This document shows, in pieces, positions 10,544-18,808 of a DNA stretch of 64,000 nt. The notes below the pieces were generated by a model. It was not told the DNA's origin and searched no databases. It saw only the letters and a list, made by a program, of their open reading frames with translations. The stretch's first letter is position 1. Each line of letters starts with the position of its first letter. Source of the stretch: Rhynchopus sp. YZ270_cl-10 (taxonomy: Eukaryota; Euglenozoa; Diplonemea; Diplonemida; Diplonemidae); the NCBI GenBank assembly GCA_964035575.1, contig OZ037893.1, positions 744,001-808,000 of the forward strand, written 5' to 3'. Made by a program: the position numbers and the translations under genes.

Positions 10544-13500
10544 ATGAGTGCATCACCGTTCTCTCAGCATGCACTTCGCATTGCTCCTCCCGAAATATTG
10601 CAGTTTACTCGCGATATTGAAGAGACAGAGGAGGAATACATCGAACGGGTCTGCGGTGGGGTTGGGGAGCTGAACCGATATGTACGAGATGTGGTCGATG
10701 CGAGACAGCTGCCTCCGTTCATTGCGGACTATGGTGTACTACTACGACGCGACGGCGAGGATGAATCTGACTGGGAAGACCGCGTCGCCGAGGAATACGA
10801 AAGGGTGTACACCGAGGCGACGTCTGTTGCAGGCGAGTTTGAGAAGGTGCAATACGGCATGGACGTTGCGGTGGAACGCTGCAAGGCTTTGGCGACACAT
10901 ATCCCACATCGCATCTTACATACATCGTTGCAACACCCGAACACCGATATCAATCAATTCTTCAAGCAAGAATGTGCCTCTGTTCTCGAAGAGTATGAAG
11001 AGCTCAGCCGCGCCGACACTGCAGTCATCCCAGAGGAGTACGAAGATGATGTGCACCTTCCCCTCAAAGAGCGAGAGGTCCGCCGCCACCTCCGTCTCTC
11101 CTACAACAAAGGGGTCACCCGGAGCACCCGAAACACCAATGACGTTCTCGTCAAAAACTACCTCGCATTAGAAAGCATCACCCTGCACAACAACAGCCAA
11201 AGGGTCTACCGGTCTCCCTATGAATCCGAAGAGGAGTACATCCATCGTGTCAAAGACGTGGTCTACAATGCGGTATACGAAGTTTTAGTTGGCTACCATG
11301 CGCACCGTGCTGATGCCCTCTTAGAATGGGTGCTTGACAACAAAATCAGCTGGTGTAATGATATTGTGAAGGTTAAAAAGGAGCTTCTCCCTGCAGCGCA
11401 TGGTGGTGCGTTTTTGTCGTTTCTGGACCGGAGAGGGTTGACCTTGAAGACCTCGCAATTCAAAGGAGGGGTGGCAAGAACAGGAGACGGAAGCCCCGTT
11501 GGATTTGCCACAATGTCTGCACACATAGCGGGGCGTCTCAAAAGCCCAACCCGAAATGGTACTGCTTCGCCAACTTCCTCTACTTCGTCTGCTTCGCCGG
11601 CACGCAATGTCCAATCACTCTATGATAAACGGCATGATGAATTGGTAGAACGCAGTCAGGTCGTTCATGTTCCTTTGGACTCGAAATCGGCGAATTTTGA
11701 TTGGGTTGACGGTGCGTTAATTGCGGAAGGGAGAGGTGCAAATGCGGAGAATCGAATGGATTTTTGGATGCAAGAAGCACGGCGGATGATTGCAGGGGAG
11801 CCTCAACGGAGTGTATCGGGGGATCTTCAAAACGCACCTCGTAGCCATACTGTGAACCCGGTGCATCCGTCGTTGTTGTGTGGCGCTGCAGAAGCATTCT
11901 TGTTTAAACATAATTTGCAACAATTGTTTCGTACCGAGCAATTAATAGAGAGCTTTGTAGAAGCGAACCCATTAGAGCCTTTGACCTTCACCCCACCAAG
12001 GGGCGACCCAAAGGCTGCCGCCTTCATTAGGTCTGAGGTGCAAAAGCGGGCTGATACGGTGCTTGCCAACTTTGATGTCTTTCTGCAAAAATACTGTATT
12101 GTAACACCGCACCACGATGGGAAAGAAATCAACCACATACCACAAAATGCACCGCCCCCGCCAGCGGCAGGAATCCCCTGGGAGGATGCAGATGAAACCG
12201 ATACTGCAATTCCACTTCCGATAGATGCACATCGTTCAACAGAGGTTGCGTCGTTTATAGAAAACCTTGGTTTAAAGGAGGTGGCCAAGAAGCATATGAC
12301 GGTGGTGCAGGACCAACCACCACCACCACCACCAATATCGCCAGTAAGACAGAGTAACGCGCTGTCGGAGATGCTGCCCAATGTGGACGTTGGGGTGCAG
12401 CGTATGACAAAGTCGTTGTCGCATTCCCCACGGGGTGTGTCGCCTGCTGAAGCAGAGGTCTTTTCGAAGATGCCCACCCCAGGGAGCAGGGAGTGGGGCA
12501 GTGGGGGTAGCTACCGTTTCGGAACGCTAGCCTCGCGTGCAAGCGACGCCAACCCGGTATGGGATCATCAACACAGTACGGTGCATCTCGTTCAACCCGA
12601 GCCTGACCATGACCCGACCCCACCAGAGCATGTTGAGGATCATGTGAACTATGACCGTTCCTTTGCAAGACATAAGGTGACCTGTGAAGCAGGGGAGGGG
12701 GTGCAGCAGCGGCGTCATTCTCCAGCGCGTTCGATATCGCCACCAAGAAGGGCGTCGCCGCTGCATGAGTGTAGAGTGTTGAATGGAGAGGATGAGGTGG
12801 GTGCGGCACAGAACTTCCTCGGGAAGTACTCCTCGAGGAGTTATTATTATAATGTGGCGAGTCCTCTGCACGGTGGGCTGCCTTGGGAGAAGCGGGGTCC
12901 AGGGGATGCGGTGCAGATGAACGTTGCAATGGAAAGCCAGCCGTCTTCTTTGGAGGTTATACTGCGAAGCGCGACGCAGCCGCAGGCGGGGCTGGCGTTG
13001 CTGGTGAATGCGCAACGTTTGCTAGCAATGGGGGGGCGTGGTGGAGGTACGCTGTCTCCAAGACAGATGCGTCTTATGTGCGACACAAAATGTGGAAACA
13101 GCGCGGTATTCCTTTGCATGGACTGCCAAGGTGCGTCGTACTGTCCAAACTGTTGGGAACGTCATCACGAAGGGGTTCGAAATGGAGGCACAAAAAAAGC
13201 ACATCACCGCAAGCTGGTTGCACCGTACGTCTGTTTCCTTTGCGATGCGCAGGCTAAGGTAGAATGCCGCGCCTGTCAGGTTATGTGTTGCCCCTCCTGC
13301 TGGGACACATGCCACGAAGGTCTTGAAGGGCACGAAGCGCTGTCTCTTGATACCGGAGCTTACCATGGTCGTCCAGAACCTAAGGAAATGTCACCACCCC
13401 GCCCTGAAGGGGGAGGTGACGTGACAAGCCTATGGATTTCCCGCAATCCTAGTACTGTACGACGTGCACAAAGTCAGGTGGAGAGGAGGGAGAAGAGCTT

Positions 13501-13849
13501 GTTCACAGCGAGGGCCGGGTTGATGAAGGGTGCAAGCAGGATGGAAGTCGAGAGGAGAAGCCCGATCTTCCCGCAGGCAAGAGGGGACGTCGAGGGGGGG
13601 CTCAGTCCATATGCGTTATCGCCTCCTCGGGTGCAGCATCTGAAACAGTCGGTGCCGTCGCCCACGCATGTCTCCAGGCTCCTGCAGATCTATAAGCAAA
13701 AGGCTCCGCAAAAAATCCACCTCGTGCACTCCGACCTCAAAAGGTACAAAGGCCGTGAAGAGGAGCTCTACGTGGAGCTGGAAGAGCAGTACGGACCGCT
13801 TCCTGCATTGGAGGAGTACCACGGTGGGTTTTTGGGGAGTGCGGCATAG
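10544..13849 (+). CDS. protein with tandem B-box-like zinc fingers
   Basis: 1101 residues from the ATG at 10544. The frame is open upstream to about 10352, with in-frame ATGs at 10478 and 10496, but that stretch is AT-rich like spacer, so the start is uncertain. Near the N-terminus two acidic WW-like or helical modules repeat the pattern EEEYIERV / SEEEYIHRV. The middle is low-complexity Pro/Ser with PPPPP runs. Around residues 843-936 two Cys/His clusters follow each other: CDTKC..CMDC..CPNCWERHHEG and CFLC..CRACQVMCCPSCWDTCHEG. Their spacing is that of B-box-type zinc fingers. The tail has repeated SPPR-like motifs and ends in a charged helix. B-boxes usually mediate protein-protein contacts. 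No RING or other catalytic domain is visible, so this is not a standard TRIM ligase. Confidence 0.65.
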   Translation: MSASPFSQHALRIAPPEILQFTRDIEETEEEYIERVCGGVGELNRYVRDVVDARQLPPFIADYGVLLRRDGEDESDWEDRVAEEYERVYTEATSVAGEFEKVQYGMDVAVERCKALATHIPHRILHTSLQHPNTDINQFFKQECASVLEEYEELSRADTAVIPEEYEDDVHLPLKEREVRRHLRLSYNKGVTRSTRNTNDVLVKNYLALESITLHNNSQRVYRSPYESEEEYIHRVKDVVYNAVYEVLVGYHAHRADALLEWVLDNKISWCNDIVKVKKELLPAAHGGAFLSFLDRRGLTLKTSQFKGGVARTGDGSPVGFATMSAHIAGRLKSPTRNGTASPTSSTSSASPARNVQSLYDKRHDELVERSQVVHVPLDSKSANFDWVDGALIAEGRGANAENRMDFWMQEARRMIAGEPQRSVSGDLQNAPRSHTVNPVHPSLLCGAAEAFLFKHNLQQLFRTEQLIESFVEANPLEPLTFTPPRGDPKAAAFIRSEVQKRADTVLANFDVFLQKYCIVTPHHDGKEINHIPQNAPPPPAAGIPWEDADETDTAIPLPIDAHRSTEVASFIENLGLKEVAKKHMTVVQDQPPPPPPISPVRQSNALSEMLPNVDVGVQRMTKSLSHSPRGVSPAEAEVFSKMPTPGSREWGSGGSYRFGTLASRASDANPVWDHQHSTVHLVQPEPDHDPTPPEHVEDHVNYDRSFARHKVTCEAGEGVQQRRHSPARSISPPRRASPLHECRVLNGEDEVGAAQNFLGKYSSRSYYYNVASPLHGGLPWEKRGPGDAVQMNVAMESQPSSLEVILRSATQPQAGLALLVNAQRLLAMGGRGGGTLSPRQMRLMCDTKCGNSAVFLCMDCQGASYCPNCWERHHEGVRNGGTKKAHHRKLVAPYVCFLCDAQAKVECRACQVMCCPSCWDTCHEGLEGHEALSLDTGAYHGRPEPKEMSPPRPEGGGDVTSLWISRNPSTVRRAQSQVERREKSLFTARAGLMKGASRMEVERRSPIFPQARGDVEGGLSPYALSPPRVQHLKQSVPSPTHVSRLLQIYKQKAPQKIHLVHSDLKRYKGREEELYVELEEQYGPLPALEEYHGGFLGSAA

Positions 13850-14445
13850 TTGGGGGGAACGCATCCTTGGGTGTTGGCTGATGTAGTTTTCAAAATAAAA
13901 AACGTATTTTAAAAAAATCCCGGTAAAGTCCGGTACTTCAATTTCTCTTTTTTTTTTGTGTTTTCCTTTCCAAGACTGGCATTGTGGGTCGGTGCATTCA
14001 ACCTTTTTGTTGATAAATTGGTGAAACAGTGTTATAGCATAAAGCTTCACAGTTTCCAAAAGAAAGGAACTTTTTTTTTGGCATATAGAATCAAATGTCA
14101 ATACCCCACCCTATGTAAGGTAGATGTAGATAGACCTACCCTCATTAGAAGAAAAAAAGTGGTACCAACCTGAGAATTTTTTTTCTCCACACGAAGTGTG
14201 TTTAGAAACCAGACAAAAAGAAAGCCAACATTTGACTTGTTAACGACTTATCCATTTCTTTTTCACATCATTTCACTTTGCGCCACATCAGGATTTCACC
14301 TTTTGGGCTGCGTTCAACGAAAATAAGGCTTCTTTCCTTTTATCAAGTTATCAAGATCAGTTGGCGGGTATAATTGTCTGGTTTTGTATAGCCACTTCTT
14401 TCTGTTCTTTCAATATCAAAAAAAGGGATACACAATACATCAATA
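13850..14445. other. spacer before ART-ACMSD gene
   Basis: AT-rich with T runs. A short stretch at about 13966-14010 (CTGGCATTGTGGGTCGGTGC then ATTCAACCTTTTT) looks like a decayed module C. No coding signal is seen. Confidence 0.4.
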
Positions 14446-16002
14446 ATGCCGACCACAAAAAGAACGCGAGAAGAGAGTGAAGTGCTTGTCCATGGGACCA
14501 CTAAGGCTTCGTGGGAGAAGATCAAGGAGTTGGGGTTGAACAAGATGGCGAGGCAGCACATTCATTTTGTTGCGGCGAGCGATGATGTGGTCTCTGCGGG
14601 GAGTGTTCCGAGACGTACACCTCATGGGACCTGGGACGACGAGAAGAAGGACATTCTGATCTTCGTTGATAAGGAGCGTGCTGAACGGGACGGCATCAAC
14701 TTTGTTGAGCACATCAACGGCGGAAACACCTTCGTCTCCAAAGGCATCAAGGACAACGGCACACTCCCCCTTGCCTACTTCGAGAAGGTGCTCGACGTCG
14801 CCTCCGGAGACATCCTCTGGGAGCCGGTCGGTGCCTGCGCCCTCCCTGCACCCCCTGTCAAGCGTGGTCGCGTCCGTGGAGTCAACTGGAGCAAAAAATA
14901 CTTCAAGGTAGACTTCCACTCTCACATTTTGCCTGCCACCCTCACGCTTTGCAATGAATTTGCTGAAAAAGGTTATATCACGCTCGAAAAAACCCCAGAA
15001 GGGCGCAACATGCTGAAGGACGGAGTTTTCTTCAGAGCCATCAAGGACAACTGCTACTCTGCAGAGGCGATTCTCAAGGATATGGAGGCGAACGACATTG
15101 ATGTGCAGGTTCTCTCCACGGTGCCGGTGATGTTCTGTTACTGGACGAAGACGAAGGTGGACGCGGTGCGTCTCTCACAGTACATCAACGACGACATGGC
15201 AGAGGTCTGCAAGCAGTACCCGAAGAAGTTCATCCCCTTGGGGCAGCTTCCGCTTCAGTTCCCTGACGAGGCGATTAAGGAGATGCGTCGTTGCGTGGCG
15301 ATGGGGTTTAAGGGGTTCCAGATTGGCACCCACGTCAACAACTGGGAGTTGAGTGATGAAAACCTTTTCCCTGTGTTTGCTGAGGCCGAGAAGCTTGATG
15401 TGGGCATCATGGTGCATCCTTGGGATATGATGGGTGCGGCGGAGCATGGTGCGAAGTATTGGCTGCCGTGGTTGGTGGGGATGCCTGCTGAGACAACCCG
15501 GTCTATGTGTCATGTCTTCATGTCTGGGTTGTTGAACAAACTTCCCAAGCTTCGTATTCTGTTTGCGCACGGTGGTGGCTCCTTCGCCTACACCGCAGGC
15601 AGAATCCAGCACGGCTACAACTGCAGACCCGATCTTTGCGCAACCGACGCCCCCGAAGGTCCTACCTCCTACCTCGCAAACAGCGAGCGCCCCGCCCGCT
15701 TCTGGGTCGACTCCCTCACCCACGACGTCGACGCTATGAAGTTCCTCATCGGCAAGATGGGCGACGCACGTATCATCATGGGATCTGACTACCCATTCCC
15801 TCTTGGCGAATGGGTTCCCGGACGCATGATTGAAGACATGAACGCAGAAGGCTGGGATGAGGAGAGGAAGCAGAAACTGCTCGCACTCAACACATTTGAG
15901 TTCTTGGGTATGGAAAAAAAGGGGAAAGGGAAGGGAGGGGACAAAATATTCAAAAAAAAACACCCCACAGGAATCAACCCCGATGAATACATGCCAAACT
16001 GA
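14446..16002 (+). CDS. ACMSD: KptA/Tpt1-like ADP-ribosyltransferase domain fused to ACMSD
   Basis: 518 residues, one intron-free frame. Residues about 150-500 are aminocarboxymuconate-semialdehyde decarboxylase, which diverts the kynurenine-pathway intermediate ACMS away from quinolinate and so limits de novo NAD synthesis. All amidohydrolase metal ligands are in place: H158 and H160 (VDFHSHILP), H324 (MVHPWDM), H375 (FAHGGG) and D448 (GSDYPF). Long stretches match the animal enzyme, such as YWLPWLVGMPAETT. Residues about 12-125 resemble the C-terminal ADP-ribosyltransferase lobe of tRNA 2'-phosphotransferase: H16-G-T, then GL..MAR36QHIHF, then ILIFVD.ERA...GI.F, then a closing G.LPLAYF. The N-terminal RNA-binding lobe of KptA, which carries an Arg-His pair and another essential Arg, is absent, so ordinary 2'-phosphotransferase activity is unlikely. 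A Lys-rich tail follows. The ART lobe may sense or use NAD; this is inference. Confidence 0.9.
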   Translation: MPTTKRTREESEVLVHGTTKASWEKIKELGLNKMARQHIHFVAASDDVVSAGSVPRRTPHGTWDDEKKDILIFVDKERAERDGINFVEHINGGNTFVSKGIKDNGTLPLAYFEKVLDVASGDILWEPVGACALPAPPVKRGRVRGVNWSKKYFKVDFHSHILPATLTLCNEFAEKGYITLEKTPEGRNMLKDGVFFRAIKDNCYSAEAILKDMEANDIDVQVLSTVPVMFCYWTKTKVDAVRLSQYINDDMAEVCKQYPKKFIPLGQLPLQFPDEAIKEMRRCVAMGFKGFQIGTHVNNWELSDENLFPVFAEAEKLDVGIMVHPWDMMGAAEHGAKYWLPWLVGMPAETTRSMCHVFMSGLLNKLPKLRILFAHGGGSFAYTAGRIQHGYNCRPDLCATDAPEGPTSYLANSERPARFWVDSLTHDVDAMKFLIGKMGDARIIMGSDYPFPLGEWVPGRMIEDMNAEGWDEERKQKLLALNTFEFLGMEKKGKGKGGDKIFKKKHPTGINPDEYMPN

Positions 16003-16793
16003 TGACTAAAAAAAAGTCGGTTTAGAAAACGTGTCTTTTTGTGTGATTTTTGTGTGATTTGTTTTTAGTGGGGGTCAGGGAAAAGGGATGGGAGGAGGGG
16101 GAGGGCGTCAGAAAAAAGAAAATATTTTGCCTTTGGTTTGCCACTTTTTTTTTCATCTTTCAAAAACCCTTTTTTCTTGTCTGCCCTTTTTTTTTCTCTG
16201 CTGTGTACGTGATAATGAGTTGTGTGGCACTTGTTCACGAAACCCACTCGCTGCGCTCGTGGGATTAGCACACTCGTGACCCACAACTCACTGCGTTAAA
16301 TTGTGGGGATATAATTGAACGGTATATGCTATTGTCTCTCTTTACGAGGGTCGTTCTCTCCCTTTTGGATTAGTGAAAATCGTGTCGTCTCTGCTATGTG
16401 CGCTAATCAGATCCATTCATATTTTTTGCTCCCTCTCTCTCTCTCTCTTTTTGTGAAATGCATGCATTTATCTTCACTGAAACGTCAAAAAAATAGGGAA
16501 ATAAAAAGCATACATGCAAGCAATAAACCATAAACCATAACACGCAAACTAGAACACTGTTTTTTCCCCTCACCCTCCACACACCAACGGTTACAAACGC
16601 TCGGCAAAATATTCCGCCCTTAGGAATTACCTTGACGTGCGAAAACAGACCTTCCGAAAGGGGGGGGGTGCTTTGAGTCTACACTCTGTTACAGTGTTTT
16701 GCGCTAGCTAGTACCTGTGGCTGACTACCATCCGCAGTGTATCACCCCACCCCACCCCCACCACCCCACCTAGGTTGTAAAATTCGAATATTT

Positions 16794-16850
16794 CGTATAA
16801 TTAATTATACGCAGTATACGGTGTTCTGTCCCCAGCAGCACCGTATAATA
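16794..16850. repeat. palindrome cluster
   Basis: CGTATAATTAATTATACG (16794-16811) is a perfect 18-base palindrome. It is followed by TATACGGTG...CACCGTATA, a 9-bp stem with a 15-base loop. Further TACGG motifs continue to about 16890. Confidence 0.75.
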
Positions 16851-17150
16851 CGGTAATCGTACACTACGAACAATACGGTATTCGGTCGGGGGGCAGAGCA
16901 CGCATAATACACCCTAGCCACCCCACCCACCCCCCTTGCAAAGCTTCACCCATCGCATAGAGGCACTGTCTGTACGAAGTCCTCTCCATGCATTTGGACA
17001 TAGTCTCCGAGGGCCCAATTCAATCTACCAATAACGTATGGAGGGGGGAGGGAAGGGCGACAATCAAAATTCGGAGAAATGGTGAGAAAAAAAGCGCAAC
17101 CCCCCCTTTTTTACAATCCCCATTTTCCCATAAAATGTCAAAACTACACC

Positions 17151-17330
17151 AAAAAAAGATCGGGTCTTTTGTTTGTGCGCTCAAAGCCGGGAAAACAAAA
17201 AGGTGAAAAAATGTGTTAAACTGAAGTACGGTTGTTGTGGTTAATTGAGTACTCAAAGAAACAAGCAAGCTTCTGTTTTTTTCAATCCGTTTTGTTTGCC
17301 CTGCAGCGCTGCCTCCAATCTTTTTAGAAT
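17151..17330 (+). repeat. dispersed repeat D, copy 1
   Basis: About 180 bases match the reverse complement of 59668-59860, including GCTCAAAGCCGGGAAAACAA, GTTGTGGTTAATTGAGTA, CAAGCAAGCTTCTG and GCCTCCAATCTTTT. Substitutions are frequent, so this is an old or divergent copy of an interspersed repeat. Confidence 0.8.
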
Positions 17331-17461
17331 TGACAACAAGTTGTTTTATCAAAAAAATCCAGGATTTTTTCCACTCCCCTTTGTTTTGTCAGATCTCCTC
17401 TCCTTTTTGTGCCTACATCCCTGGAGGCGTTTACACCGTCAACTTTACCCTATTCTTTGAC

Positions 17462-18526
17462 ATGCCACGTGCATCCCATCCCTCCCCATCCCCCTCCCCC
17501 TCTCCTCGACGAAAGGAGGTGATTTTGCGTAATATCGAATATTTGGTTTTGTCCGTCTTAGATATGCAACTGAAGGTTCGCGCACGAACTGCGGCGTGCA
17601 CTAAGGTGTCGAGACTTGGTATTATCACCTACGACCGGACTACCGAACGATGGGTACGCCCAAAGCTACGGAGAACGGCTCATCTCCTGCGGGTACTGGA
17701 GCATATCTACCTGCTGATGAGCAGCAATACACATGCCACAAAGCGTGATATATACTACATGGACACCACCCTCTTTGCCTCGCAGGCAGTCGTGAACCAA
17801 TGCCTCGACGATCTTGCCTGCACACTACACTGCACCCGCCTCCTCCTCCACATCGGCACCACAGCAAAGGGAGTCATCTCAGGCAACCTCACCTTCACCG
17901 AAAACGGAGAGCGTGTAAACGTTGCGGACCACCGTGCAGGGTGGTCGCTAGGAAATGATACGCCGTCGGGGTTCACCACCTCCGCATCGTTTGTTCTTGT
18001 TGTCGAGAAGGACTGCGTTTTGGCGCGGCTCATTGATGACGGTGTTCCGCAAAAATTAAATTGTCTGATTCTGACAGGCAGGGGCTATCCTTGTGTTGCA
18101 ACCCGGTCGTTTCTTTGCGCGCTTCTCAGTGAAACAGGGTTGCGTTCGTTTGTGTTGACCGACGCAGATCCTTTTGGTGCAGACATTGCGTGTGTCTACA
18201 GATTTGGGTCAATCGCGTTGAGTCATGAGAACGATGACCTGGCAGTGCCGTCGATTGAGTGGGTCGGGCTGACCTTGGAGGATTGTAAGGTATTGTCCCT
18301 GCCCGACTCCGTTCTTCTCGACTGTACCCCTGTTGACATAGCGAAGGCAACCCAACTGCTTGCACACCCTGCACTCAAACACAACAGCGGTGTCCCAGGA
18401 GTCAACGTATGGCGCACCCGAATCGCCTCTTTCCTCGAAACAAAGAAAAAAGCAGAAATCCAGGCACTCTGCAGCAAAGGTCTTTCCTTCATAGGGGATG
18501 ACTACCTGGTGAATGTCTGTAGGTGA
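17462..18526 (+). CDS. SPO11: SPO11 meiotic topoisomerase VI A-like protein
   Basis: 354 residues from the first true ATG, at 17462. SPO11 makes meiotic double-strand breaks through a tyrosyl-DNA bond. The winged-helix part holds the signature TKRDIYYMD; by comparison with animal SPO11 the second Tyr (about Y99) is the nucleophile. It is followed by LFASQAVVNQCLDDLAC and LLLHIGTTAKGVISGNLTF, both very close to the animal protein. The Toprim part holds VVEKDCVLARL (the metal-binding Glu) and the Asp pair in LTDADPFGADI. The length is normal for the family, with a short Ser/Pro-rich N-terminus, and there is no intron. A CCCTTT/CTCC-rich pyrimidine tract lies before the start. This indicates a meiotic, and therefore probably sexual, capability. 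Confidence 0.93.
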   Translation: MPRASHPSPSPSPSPRRKEVILRNIEYLVLSVLDMQLKVRARTAACTKVSRLGIITYDRTTERWVRPKLRRTAHLLRVLEHIYLLMSSNTHATKRDIYYMDTTLFASQAVVNQCLDDLACTLHCTRLLLHIGTTAKGVISGNLTFTENGERVNVADHRAGWSLGNDTPSGFTTSASFVLVVEKDCVLARLIDDGVPQKLNCLILTGRGYPCVATRSFLCALLSETGLRSFVLTDADPFGADIACVYRFGSIALSHENDDLAVPSIEWVGLTLEDCKVLSLPDSVLLDCTPVDIAKATQLLAHPALKHNSGVPGVNVWRTRIASFLETKKKAEIQALCSKGLSFIGDDYLVNVCR

Positions 18527-18808
18527 GGAAGGGGGAGAGGCAAAACGTCGATGTCTGCAAAATAAAAACGTCTCTTTTCTCTCAAAGTCTCAAAAAAATG
18601 AATCTTCATTTTTTTTTTCTCGCAGTATTATTAGAATACTGAAAACACGATTTAACCAACAGTAAATTTACCCCTCACATCAATTTTCCCCTCAATTTCC
18701 CCCAATTATCCACCACCACTCTCCCTTTAAGAGGGGTACAATAACCCCCTTTTTCTCCTCTTCCTCTTGTCCCCTTTTTGTTTTCAATTTCATTTACACA
18801 ACGGAAAA

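Larger units (their letters stand above)
16003..17461. other. 1.46-kb spacer with palindromes and a dispersed repeat
   Basis: Non-coding. It holds a TC microsatellite (about 16431-16450), C-rich runs, a palindrome cluster at 16794-16890, the 180-bp repeat D at 17151-17330 (inverted copy at 59668), and a module-C-like sequence at about 17405-17455 just before the SPO11 start. Confidence 0.5.

Noticed and set aside
17330-17461. Upstream extension of SPO11
   Set aside because: It begins at a TTG, is hydrophobic and spacer-like, and includes a module-C-like repeat. The ATG at 17462 gives a normal family length.
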